A DNA stretch of 42,893 bases, from positions 1 to 42,893 of the forward strand of contig JAUYTY010000023.1 of assembly GCA_030694905.1 (NCBI GenBank). Reading direction: 5' to 3'. Made by a program: the position numbers and the translations under genes. This document shows, in pieces, positions 23,878-32,115 of the stretch; the stretch's first letter is position 1; each line of letters starts with the position of its first letter. This stretch comes from Eubacteriales bacterium. Lineage in GTDB: Bacteria > Bacillota > Clostridia > Tissierellales > Dethiosulfatibacteraceae. The notes beneath the pieces were generated by a model that saw only the letters and a list, made by a program, of their open reading frames with translations, was not told the DNA's origin and searched no databases.

Positions 23878-24801
23878 ATGCCGATAGTAATACCAGGTAA
23901 ATTACCTGCTTTTGAAACATTGAAAGAAGAAAATATTTTCGTCATGCAGGATTGGAGGGCTTACAGCCAGGACATAAGACCACTTGAAGTCTGTATTGTC
24001 AATCTGATGCCAACCAAAGAAGAAACTGAAACCCAGCTGATCAGAATGCTTGCCAATACACCACTGCAGGTCAATCTGCACCTGGTCCACATGGACTCAC
24101 ACGACGCGACAAACACGAAGCAAGAGCATCTTGACAATTTCTACAAAACCTTTGATGAAATTAAAAGTAGAAAATTCGATGGCATGATTATAACCGGAGC
24201 GCCTGTTGAAAGCCTTCCTTATGAAGAGGTTGACTACTGGGAAGAGCTGGTGGAGATTATGAATTATTCCAGAAGCAATGTGTTTAGCACCATCCATTTG
24301 TGCTGGGGAGCCCAGGCGGCTCTTTACCATCACTATGGTGTGGAGAGAACAATGCTTGACAAGAAACTTTTTGGCGTGTACCTCCATGATGTCAAAGACA
24401 TGAGAACAAGATTGATGAGGGGTTTTGACGAGCAATTCTACGCACCTCACTCAAGATACACACAGATCGACAGGGAAGAATTCAACAAAGTACCTGATAT
24501 AAAAATACTGGCTGAATCCGATGAGGCTGGTGTTCATATATCATCTCTGAGAAACAGAAGACAGATTTTTGTTCAGGGACATGGGGAATATGACAAATAC
24601 ACACTCAAAAAGGAATATGATAGAGATGTTTCAAAAGGATTGGAAACAAAAGTGCCTGTCAATTATTTCATTGACGATGATCCTGATAAAGACGTCTCAA
24701 TGAAATGGAGAAGCCATTCACAGCTGTTGTTTTCAAACTGGTTAAATTATTGCGTTTATCAGGAAACACCCTTTGACATCAATGAAATCACTTCATTTTA
24801 A
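23878..24801 (+). CDS. metA: Homoserine O-acetyltransferase (MetA type)
   Basis: A 307-residue enzyme that acylates homoserine, feeding MetY. Catalytic residues fall at the family positions: Cys142 (HLCWGAQAA), His235 and Glu237 (GHGEYD). Position 111, which in characterised MetA proteins decides the acyl donor, is Glu (GAPVE) rather than Gly, so acetyl-CoA is the predicted donor despite the traditional name homoserine O-succinyltransferase. RBS AAGGAGAAGG is strong. It is separated from metY by repeat copy 4; whether it is co-transcribed or has its own promoter is not clear, though a TATAAT at 23845-23850 could serve. Confidence 0.95.
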   Translation: MPIVIPGKLPAFETLKEENIFVMQDWRAYSQDIRPLEVCIVNLMPTKEETETQLIRMLANTPLQVNLHLVHMDSHDATNTKQEHLDNFYKTFDEIKSRKFDGMIITGAPVESLPYEEVDYWEELVEIMNYSRSNVFSTIHLCWGAQAALYHHYGVERTMLDKKLFGVYLHDVKDMRTRLMRGFDEQFYAPHSRYTQIDREEFNKVPDIKILAESDEAGVHISSLRNRRQIFVQGHGEYDKYTLKKEYDRDVSKGLETKVPVNYFIDDDPDKDVSMKWRSHSQLLFSNWLNYCVYQETPFDINEITSF

Positions 24802-24834
24802 AACATTATGTTTAAATCTGTGAGACAGTTGTGA

Positions 24835-24840
24835 TATAAT
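24835..24840 (+). promoter_or_regulatory. Probable -10 of the glycine riboswitch-gcv operon
   Basis: TATAAT lies about 25 bases before the riboswitch; the -35 position holds only a weak TTAAAT. Confidence 0.5.
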
Positions 24841-24865
24841 GTTTGTAATCAAATATCCGTTGAAG

Positions 24866-25076
24866 ATTGTGTGAGATATCTTAGATGATAGCCGAAGGTG
24901 AAATATGAATTATAGCCGATAATCCATAGAAACTCTCAGGCACGAGAATCGCAATCAGATGGGACTCTGAAGAGACCGTTTGTGGTCATAACGGCACCGA
25001 AGGAGAAATTGCTCAGCAAGAAGCTCTCAGGTAAAAAATACAGAGATTGTATGGCACAAGCATACAATCTTTTTTA
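24866..25076 (+). promoter_or_regulatory. Tandem glycine riboswitch with terminator
   Basis: Two glycine aptamers are visible: the first with GCCGAAGGTGAAA and AAACTCTCAGGCA, the second with CACCGAAGGAGAAATTGC and AGCTCTCAGGT. P1 of the second pairs CTCTG (24965-24969) with CAGAG (25041-25045). The terminator AGATTGTAT (25044-25052) / ATACAATCT (25062-25070) plus T run overlaps the 3' strand of P1, so glycine binding should prevent the terminator: an ON switch for glycine cleavage. Confidence 0.94.
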
Positions 25077-25108
25077 ATTGTTTAATTTATAACAAGGAGA
25101 TGAATTTA

Positions 25109-26239
25109 ATGGATGGCTTAAAGAAAACACCCCTATATGCATCACATATCAGACTGAGAGCAAAGATGGTTGAGTTTGGCGGATGGGAAATGCCTATACA
25201 ATATTCCAACATCACAGAAGAGCATCAGGCTGTTAGAAACGGTGTTGGTCTGTTTGACGTATCCCACATGGGAGAGGTTATCATAAAGGGAGAGGATGCT
25301 GAAAAATTTATTAACTATTTGATCACAAATGATGTAAAATTATTAGGAGACAATGAAATCCAATATGCCATGATGTGCTATGAAAATGGAGGTGTTGTGG
25401 ACGACCTTTTGGTATATAGAAAAGGCGTCAATCATTATCTGTTGATCATCAACGCTGGAAATATCGAGAAGGATTTGGCCTGGATTTACCAAGTGGCTAA
25501 AGAGACAAAAATGAACATCAGTATCTCTGATGAATCGCCCATCACAGCAGAAGTGGCTCTTCAAGGACCATCCGCCGAGATACTGCTGCAGGAGCACGTA
25601 AACATCAAGCTGTCCGAGTTGCCTTTTTTCACATTTGCTGAGAAGGTTAGCCTGTTTGGCGCAGAATGCCTGATTTCCAGGACGGGCTATACAGGAGAGG
25701 ACGGATTCGAAATCTATGCTGATATTGGCAATATTGAAACCATATGGAACAAGCTTCTGGATTATGGTAGTCAATATGGCATCCTGCCATGTGGTCTTGG
25801 GTCACGGGATACACTGAGATTTGAAGCGAATCTTCCATTGTATGGACATGAGATTACAGAAAGCATATCTCCATTGGAAGCCGGATATGGATTTTGTGTG
25901 AAGCTTGACAAGGATGATTTCAAAGGGAAAGCAGCCTTGAAGTCCCAAAAGGAAAACGGGCTAAAAAGAAGAATTGTTGGATTTGAGCTGGTTGACAAAG
26001 GCATCGCCCGTGCGGATTATATCGTAACCGATGAAAACGACCAGGAGATTGGACACGTCACAACCGGGTATAAGTCACCTACGTTGGATAAATCCCTGGG
26101 GCTGGCCCTGATATCATCAGAATATGCGGGCATAGGAAAAGCAATTTACATACAGATCCGAAACAAAACCCTAAAAGCTACCATTGTTTCAAGAAAATTC
26201 CTTAATAAAAATTATAAAAAACAGGAGGATCAGAAATGA
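25109..26239 (+). CDS. gcvT: Glycine cleavage system T protein (aminomethyltransferase)
   Basis: A 376-residue THF-dependent enzyme that takes the methylene group and ammonia from the H-protein arm. The start is ATG 25109; the in-frame ATG at 25100 directly abuts the ribosome site AAGGAG (25094-25099) and has no spacing. Family features: GGWEMPIQY, GLFDVSHMGE, the SRTGYTGEDGFE folate-site block and LGSRDTLRFEA. First gene after the glycine riboswitch, with a 4-bp ATGA overlap into gcvH. It supplies 5,10-methylene-THF, sharing the folate pool with FtcD/FchA. Confidence 0.96.
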   Translation: MDGLKKTPLYASHIRLRAKMVEFGGWEMPIQYSNITEEHQAVRNGVGLFDVSHMGEVIIKGEDAEKFINYLITNDVKLLGDNEIQYAMMCYENGGVVDDLLVYRKGVNHYLLIINAGNIEKDLAWIYQVAKETKMNISISDESPITAEVALQGPSAEILLQEHVNIKLSELPFFTFAEKVSLFGAECLISRTGYTGEDGFEIYADIGNIETIWNKLLDYGSQYGILPCGLGSRDTLRFEANLPLYGHEITESISPLEAGYGFCVKLDKDDFKGKAALKSQKENGLKRRIVGFELVDKGIARADYIVTDENDQEIGHVTTGYKSPTLDKSLGLALISSEYAGIGKAIYIQIRNKTLKATIVSRKFLNKNYKKQEDQK

Positions 26240-26619
26240 AGATATTAGAAGGTCTATATTACGCGAAAAGCCACGAATGGCTGAGAATCGAAGATGGAGA
26301 GGCGTTTGTTGGAATCAGCGATTTTGCGCAGCATGAATTGGGTGATATTGTATTTGTTGATCTGCCGTCGGTGGGTGACGAATTTGACGCGCAGGATTCA
26401 TTTGGTGCTGTAGAATCAGTCAAGGCAGCCAGTGATATATATATGCCTGTATCTGGTGTTATCCTGGCAGTGAATGAGATGCTGGAGGAAAGCCCAGAAC
26501 TGATCAACGAAGATGCCTATGAAAACTGGATCATCAAAATCAAGATCACAGATGAAACTGACATAGAGGTTCTCATGAATTCAGTACAGTACGAGGAGCA
26601 TATTCAAGAGGAGGAGTAA
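26236..26619 (+). CDS. gcvH: Glycine cleavage system H protein
   Basis: A 127-residue lipoyl carrier that shuttles the aminomethyl group between P, T and L proteins. The lipoylated lysine is K63 in ESVKAASD; SHEWLRIEDGEAFVGISDFAQHELGDIVFVDLP is the typical N-terminal fold (given here as position 11-44 in part). RBS AGGAGG precedes ATG 26236, which overlaps the gcvT stop by 4 bp. The L protein (dihydrolipoamide dehydrogenase) is not in the window. Confidence 0.96.
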   Translation: MKILEGLYYAKSHEWLRIEDGEAFVGISDFAQHELGDIVFVDLPSVGDEFDAQDSFGAVESVKAASDIYMPVSGVILAVNEMLEESPELINEDAYENWIIKIKITDETDIEVLMNSVQYEEHIQEEE

Positions 26620-26620
26620 C

Positions 26621-27961
26621 ATGAACAGGTATATCCCCTTAACACAAGAAGATCAGAAATATATGCTGGAAAAAATTGGTGTTAAGAGCATTGATGATTT
26701 ATTCAGTGATATTCCTGAGAATATAAGATTTAATCGTAAATTGGACATCAATCAGTCATACAGTGAAATGGAAGTCAGAAAGATAATGAAAAAACTTAGT
26801 GACCGAAATGATAATCTTGATGATTATGCCAGCTTCTTAGGTGCCGGTTCTTACGACCACTATATTCCATCAGTTGTCAGACACATCGCATCAAGATCCG
26901 AGTTCTATACCTCCTATACACCTTATCAACCGGAGGTAAGCCAGGGAACGCTACAATATATATTTGAGTTTCAAAGTATGATGGGTGAACTGACCGGAAT
27001 GGATGTGATCAACGCATCCATGTATGATGGCGCGACAGCAACCGCAGAAGCGGCTATAATGGCTATCAGGGTCAACAACAGAAGCAAGGTGGCGGTGTCA
27101 TCCACCATTCATCCCGAAACATTGAAGGTGCTAGAGACCTATTGCCATTTTAGGGAAATAGAGCTAATAAGAATCCCGGAGACAGATGGAAAGACGGATT
27201 TGGAAGGTCTGAAACTGATTGACTCGGATACCTCGGCGGTTATTATCCAGAACCCGAACTTTTATGGTATTGTCGAGAACGTTGCTCAAATAGAGAAGGC
27301 GACCCATGACAATAAAAGCCTCTTAATTATGAGTGTTGACCCAATAAGCCTAGGCATAATCAAATCTCCGGGCGAATACGGAGCTGACATTGTTGTTGGT
27401 GAAGGACAAAGCCTTGGGATTCCTCAAAATTTTGGAGGTCCTTATCTTGGTTTTATCGGTGCTACCGAAAAGCTTATGAGAAAAATGCCAGGCAGGATAT
27501 GCGGATTGACAAATGATGTGGATGGGAAGCAGGGCTTCGTATTGACATTGCAAGCCAGAGAGCAGCATATCAGAAGAGAAAAAGCAACCTCCAATATATG
27601 CTCCAATCAGAGCCTATGCGCGCTGATGGCAGTTGTTTATCTGTCGGTTATGGGTCGTGAAGGCATAACCGATGTAGCCAAGCAATGCATATCCAAAGCC
27701 AACTACGCAATGGAAAAATTGTTGGAGACCCAAAAATTCAAAAGGATATATTCCGGACCGATCTTTAAGGAGTTTGTGCTGGAGACCACATTGGATGCGG
27801 ACAAGATTGAGAAGGCGCTTTTCGATGAAAAAATAATCGGACCGCTTGATTTGTCTCGATTTAATAAAAATAAGAAAAATCAGCTTTTGTTCACCGTAAC
27901 GGAGAAAAGAACCAAAGAAGAGATAGATAAAATGATTGATATCATCAAGGGGGTGCAGTGA
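26621..27961 (+). CDS. gcvPA: Glycine dehydrogenase (decarboxylating) subunit 1
   Basis: A 446-residue subunit of the split P protein, the two-gene form usual in Firmicutes. [18 protein letters not shown] and the [12 protein letters not shown] block are conserved. It lacks the PLP lysine, which is in subunit 2, but contributes to the shared active site. RBS GGAGGAG precedes ATG 26621, one base after the gcvH stop; its own stop overlaps the gcvPB start (TGATG). Confidence 0.95.
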   Translation: MNRYIPLTQEDQKYMLEKIGVKSIDDLFSDIPENIRFNRKLDINQSYSEMEVRKIMKKLSDRNDNLDDYASFLGAGSYDHYIPSVVRHIASRSEFYTSYTPYQPEVSQGTLQYIFEFQSMMGELTGMDVINASMYDGATATAEAAIMAIRVNNRSKVAVSSTIHPETLKVLETYCHFREIELIRIPETDGKTDLEGLKLIDSDTSAVIIQNPNFYGIVENVAQIEKATHDNKSLLIMSVDPISLGIIKSPGEYGADIVVGEGQSLGIPQNFGGPYLGFIGATEKLMRKMPGRICGLTNDVDGKQGFVLTLQAREQHIRREKATSNICSNQSLCALMAVVYLSVMGREGITDVAKQCISKANYAMEKLLETQKFKRIYSGPIFKEFVLETTLDADKIEKALFDEKIIGPLDLSRFNKNKKNQLLFTVTEKRTKEEIDKMIDIIKGVQ

Positions 27962-29412
27962 TGAAAAATTATGATAAATTGATCATCGATCTTTCAAAAA
28001 AAGGAAGAAAGGCATATGCGCTGCCTGATAATGATGTCGATTCAAAACCCTTGGACGATTATCTGCCAAAAGAGCTTCAAAGGGTGACAGAGCCCTACTT
28101 GCCTGAGGTATACGAGGTGGATGTGATAAGACATTACACCAATCTGTCAAACAAAAACTATGGCGTCGATACGGGATTTTATCCCCTAGGGTCATGCACG
28201 ATGAAATACAATCCTAAAATCAATGAGGACATGGCTTCGTTGGACGGATTTACTAAATTGCACCCTTACCAGAATGAAAACACCGTACAGGGATCACTCG
28301 CTCTACTATATGATTTAGGACAGAAGCTTTCTGAGATAACAGGTATGGACGGATTTTCATTGCAACCTGCAGCAGGCGCCCAGGGCGAACTGACAGGGCT
28401 GATGATCATCAAGAAGTATCACGAGGATAGGAACGACACCAAAAGAAGAAAAATAATCGTCCCTGATTCATCCCATGGAACTAATCCCGCCACAGTCACA
28501 GCTGTTGGATATGATATAATCGAAATCAAGTCCGATAAGAATGGTGGCGTAGACATGGAAGCGCTGAAAGCGGTATTGAATGATGAGACCGCAGGGCTGA
28601 TGCTGACCAATCCCTCAACCCTTGGATTGTTTGAGAGAAATATTGCTGAAATCTCAAGGTTAGTTCATGAAGCAGGCGGACTTGTCTATTATGACGGGGC
28701 AAATCTGAATGCCATCATGGGTATTGCGAGACCCGGTGATATGGGATTTGATATAGTGCATCTGAACCTTCATAAGACCTTCACGACGCCTCATGGCGGT
28801 GGTGGTCCTGGGGCAGGACCTGTAGGCGTCAGGGCGGACTTGGTGGATTACCTTCCTTATCCAACTGTTGAAAAGAAGGAAGATTCCTATTACTTAGACC
28901 ACAACCGTCCTAAATCCATAGGCAGAATCATGGGTTTTTATGGTCAGTTCGGTGTCCTTGTCAGAGCTTACACCTACATATTGACCATGGGAGCTGAAGG
29001 CCTCAAGCGTGTCAGCGAAGCAGCTGTTTTGAATGCGAATTACCTGCAAAGTCAGCTGAAGGAACATTTCAAGCTGCCCATTGACAGTATTTGCAAGCAT
29101 GAGTTTGTTCTGTCAGGGACAGACGGATTATCCCAATACAGAACATTGGATATGGCAAAAAGAATGCTGGACTACGGCATCCATCCACCGACAATCTATT
29201 TTCCACTGATTATTGATGAGGCGATGATGATCGAACCAACTGAAACAGAAACGCTTGAGACATTAGACCGCTTCATTGAAATCATGATCAAGATAAAAAA
29301 AGAAGGGGAAGAAAACCCGGAATTGCTTCATAATGCGCCTATAACAACAGTTGTAAGGCGTTTAGATGAAGTAAAGGCCGCAAGAAAGCCTGTTGTCAAA
29401 TGGAGCAGATGA
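27961..29412 (+). CDS. gcvPB: Glycine dehydrogenase (decarboxylating) subunit 2
   Basis: A 483-residue PLP subunit that decarboxylates glycine and loads the H-protein. The PLP lysine is K272 in [25 protein letters not shown] near the N-terminus and QPAAGAQGE are typical. ATG 27961 shares its A with the gcvPA stop and follows AAGGGGGTG; a GTG at 27958 is in frame but closer to that site. Last gene of the operon, followed by a strong terminator. Confidence 0.95.
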   Translation: MKNYDKLIIDLSKKGRKAYALPDNDVDSKPLDDYLPKELQRVTEPYLPEVYEVDVIRHYTNLSNKNYGVDTGFYPLGSCTMKYNPKINEDMASLDGFTKLHPYQNENTVQGSLALLYDLGQKLSEITGMDGFSLQPAAGAQGELTGLMIIKKYHEDRNDTKRRKIIVPDSSHGTNPATVTAVGYDIIEIKSDKNGGVDMEALKAVLNDETAGLMLTNPSTLGLFERNIAEISRLVHEAGGLVYYDGANLNAIMGIARPGDMGFDIVHLNLHKTFTTPHGGGGPGAGPVGVRADLVDYLPYPTVEKKEDSYYLDHNRPKSIGRIMGFYGQFGVLVRAYTYILTMGAEGLKRVSEAAVLNANYLQSQLKEHFKLPIDSICKHEFVLSGTDGLSQYRTLDMAKRMLDYGIHPPTIYFPLIIDEAMMIEPTETETLETLDRFIEIMIKIKKEGEENPELLHNAPITTVVRRLDEVKAARKPVVKWSR

Positions 29413-29441
29413 CAAGTTGATGTAATAATGACATGAAAAGA

Positions 29442-29477
29442 AAGCCGCTGAGATTATTAACCCAGCGGCTTGTTTTT
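29442..29477 (+). terminator. Terminator of the gcv operon
   Basis: Perfect 9-bp stem AAGCCGCTG (29442-29450) / CAGCGGCTT (29463-29471), then GTTTTTA. The T run merges into repeat relic copy 5. Confidence 0.85.
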
Positions 29478-29512
29478 ATCCGATGACTAACAGTGCTAAG
29501 ACTTCTGTTGAT
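29477..29512 (+). repeat. Dispersed repeat, copy 5 (end-to-end relic)
   Basis: TATCCGATGACTAACAGTGC (left end) continues TAAGACTT and jumps directly to CTGTTGAT (right end), an internal deletion that leaves only the two termini. Its right half encodes, on the minus strand, the last codons and TAG of the gene that ends at 29496. Confidence 0.75.
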
Positions 29513-30536
29513 GGTTTCGTTTAATCATATAGCCAACAAAGAAGAAAAATATTGCTATCCCTGCGACTATGGGACCTAGATACATAAGAAAAAACATAGT
29601 GCCATAGGTAAATCTGAAAAGGAGTATCACAGGCAGAAGCAACAACAACACCAGAGTACCAGGCAATTTATGTTTACTTCTGATCAATAAACCTGTAATT
29701 AGGACCACTACGAGTACAGACAAAGCAATGCTGTTATGAACGGATCTGCTATTGGTGAAAAATATCAGCCCGGTTTTATCCACATAATTGAAGAACCACT
29801 CCTCATCGGGAATTTGATCTAAAGAACCTTGGTATAAGGTCGGTGACACTTTCTCCAGAGGCATATTGGTATAGAGCTCAAAGTTATCTGATGGAAATTC
29901 AATGGCCATGTTGACCTTGGCATTTCCGTTCCAGAAGCTGGCAGGCGTCAGATAGTACAACTGTGTGTACACATCATTGACTATATCATCGTAGGAATAA
30001 TAGCCAGAGCTGGATTTATACAGCATTTTTAGTTCTTTGGTTTCACCTTTGGGTATATTGATTGTGAACTGAAAACCCTCTTTGGACCATCCTGAATAGA
30101 AATCCCAATTGCTGAAATCGTGTTCAAGCGTTCTGAGACCAATAGGGTCTATTCTAGCCATCTCCAATGAGACTTCCCAGTTTGCAGGCAATTTATCAGC
30201 CTTTTTCATGGTAAAATCTGTAATCTGGACATTATCGAAGAAGATACCAATCTCTGCATCCTCAAGATAGGGCGCTATAAAAAGTAAATCAATTGATGAA
30301 ACTTCCCTAGTTTCATTTTTTAGATGGTAAATCACTTCAACCTCGGCATCTCTGTTTCGCGGGTCACCTATTCGAAAGGCAATCCACTCCTCGACAAGTG
30401 CCATGCCGGTGTTGTCATCAAATAGCAGCGCATTGTCGCTTGGCCTTTGATAAGGCGCTGCGGCATTGGCATAGGATAAAACACCAACAGCAATTATTAA
30501 TGTAACTAATATTAAAACTAAAATTCTTTTCTTCAC
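29496..30536 (-). CDS. Exported membrane protein of unknown function
   Basis: A 346-residue protein I do not recognise. It has an N-terminal signal-like segment (hydrophobic run ending SYANAAAPY), a ~240-residue outer domain rich in beta-strand-like sequence, and about three transmembrane helices in the last ~75 residues. The start is GTG 30536, overlapping the stop of the MFS gene (GTGA), so the two are co-translated. The final residues (HQQKS and stop) are encoded by repeat relic copy 5, so the original C-terminus may have been different. A partner role to the MFS transporter, or a surface sensor, is possible but not supported by any motif. Confidence 0.7.
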   Translation of the reverse strand: MKKRILVLILVTLIIAVGVLSYANAAAPYQRPSDNALLFDDNTGMALVEEWIAFRIGDPRNRDAEVEVIYHLKNETREVSSIDLLFIAPYLEDAEIGIFFDNVQITDFTMKKADKLPANWEVSLEMARIDPIGLRTLEHDFSNWDFYSGWSKEGFQFTINIPKGETKELKMLYKSSSGYYSYDDIVNDVYTQLYYLTPASFWNGNAKVNMAIEFPSDNFELYTNMPLEKVSPTLYQGSLDQIPDEEWFFNYVDKTGLIFFTNSRSVHNSIALSVLVVVLITGLLIRSKHKLPGTLVLLLLLPVILLFRFTYGTMFFLMYLGPIVAGIAIFFFFVGYMIKRNHQQKS

Positions 30537-31813
30537 ATTTCCATCTCCCTTGCTTTGGTCAGACCCGGATCAAGTGCTTCTTCAGGAGCTCTAGTTAAAA
30601 ATATTGCAGTTGCGATAATAATCATTATGGCAGAAAACATAAACAGATGATAATAAGGTACAATTTCAAGAAATGCCCCTGCCACGAACACACCAATAGG
30701 TGCAATGATCTGCATGCTGAAGGAGTAAGCTGAAAGCACCCTTGCCCTCAGTTCATTGGGGATCATTAGTTGCATATTTGTCTGTATGCTGGTTCTCAGA
30801 AAAGCGTTGGACACGCCAAATCCAATCAATAGGATAATAAACAGGATAAAGAGTATATTGGTGGCATCATTAAATGCATCAGTAAAAATAGGATAGAAAA
30901 ACACACCTATAATGGCGAATATAACAGCCTCTGCCATTAGACCATATGTGACTATCTGTTTTTTACCTAGCTTGCCGGAGATGACAGATAGTCCGATATT
31001 GCCCAATAGGATACCAACCATGATTGATGATTGCAATACACCAAACTGATTATCAGAAAAACCTATCCCTTCAATGAAAATATAAGGCAGAAGCACGCTG
31101 ATTGACGCGATGCCAAAAAAATTGACAACTGCAGCGAAAGTAATGAGATAATTGATGCCCTTTGATTTTTTCAGAAAAGAAAAGCCTTGCAGGATATCTT
31201 TTTTGGTTTTTTCAAAGCTAAGTCTAGTGGACTTCTCGATATGGGGCTTATATACGATAAACAGCTCGCTGAATGCCGAAAGAAGAAATGATATGCCATC
31301 GATGATAAATACGATCCTGATACCGGCCAATCCAAATATGGCCGCACCAATGATAGGTCCCACAATAAATGTGGCGCTATCAATACTCCCTATGATGGAG
31401 TTGCGTTTTAAATGCTTGTCCTTGTCGACTATCTCGGGAACCATTGCAGCTGTAGATGTATCGAATATAGAAAAAAAACTGGATAAGAAAATCTGACAGA
31501 CAAACAGCAATGGAATGGATAAATCTCCATTGACAATGGTAAACGCCAGAAATAAGGATGTCAAACCGCTGAACACATCCATCATGATCATAATTTTTTT
31601 TCGATTGAAATTGTCTCCCAACACCCCGCCCAAAGGCATTAGAAATATTTGCGGCAGAAGCTGCGCAAAGGCATATGTACCCATAATCAGACCAGATCCT
31701 GTGGTTCTCAGTATGTATAATGGTATGGCTACATTTTGAATACCGCTTCCCAACAATGAAATCATTCTACCTACCGCAAACAAGGTAAAATTTGTGTTAA
31801 TCAATCGTTTCAT
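30533..31813 (-). CDS. Major facilitator superfamily transporter
   Basis: A 426-residue, twelve-helix MFS protein. GGVLGDNFNRKKIMIMMD after the second helix is the family's loop 2-3 motif; the pattern resembles the DHA3/MFS_3 group of drug or macrolide exporters (MefA-like), a class assignment by recall. The start is ATG 31813, preceded by GAGGGG; an in-frame ATG at 31840 has no ribosome site. It is the first gene of a two-gene minus-strand operon with its own promoter at 31866-31894. The substrate is unknown. Confidence 0.88.
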   Translation of the reverse strand: MKRLINTNFTLFAVGRMISLLGSGIQNVAIPLYILRTTGSGLIMGTYAFAQLLPQIFLMPLGGVLGDNFNRKKIMIMMDVFSGLTSLFLAFTIVNGDLSIPLLFVCQIFLSSFFSIFDTSTAAMVPEIVDKDKHLKRNSIIGSIDSATFIVGPIIGAAIFGLAGIRIVFIIDGISFLLSAFSELFIVYKPHIEKSTRLSFEKTKKDILQGFSFLKKSKGINYLITFAAVVNFFGIASISVLLPYIFIEGIGFSDNQFGVLQSSIMVGILLGNIGLSVISGKLGKKQIVTYGLMAEAVIFAIIGVFFYPIFTDAFNDATNILFILFIILLIGFGVSNAFLRTSIQTNMQLMIPNELRARVLSAYSFSMQIIAPIGVFVAGAFLEIVPYYHLFMFSAIMIIIATAIFLTRAPEEALDPGLTKAREMEM

Positions 31814-31865
31814 TTTTCCCCTCTTCGAGCCATCATTCAATTATTTAGTGAACCATGTTTTAATC

Positions 31866-31894
31866 ATTGTATACAATAGGTACCATGGTGTCAA
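31866..31894 (-). promoter_or_regulatory. Promoter of the MFS operon with palindromes
   Basis: Minus strand TTGACA (31894-31889), 17-bp spacer, TACAAT (31871-31866). TTGTATACAA (31867-31876) covers the -10, and ACCATGGT (31882-31889) lies in the spacer next to the -35; both are perfect palindromes and could be repressor sites. The rest of 31814-32115 shows no gene. Confidence 0.7.
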
Positions 31895-32050
31895 TTAAGT
31901 AAAGACATTGTGATATTTATTTAATATTTTCAGGTTTCATGGATACATACAACATACGGACCGATGAATTTAAAATAGCCTGTAATCACCAAATTGCAAG
32001 ATTTAGAAGGGTTTTACACTATATATGTAATTGCTTTCAGATAATTTTGG

Positions 32051-32079
32051 TTGGTGCCTTAAAGTCCATATGATATAAT
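32051..32079 (+). promoter_or_regulatory. Promoter of the GGDEF/HD-GYP gene
   Basis: TTGGTG (32051-32056), 17-bp spacer, TATAAT (32074-32079), 36 bases before the chosen ATG. Confidence 0.65.
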
Positions 32080-32115
32080 CAGACTTAGTATATGATGAAA
32101 ATCAGGAGCAACACA

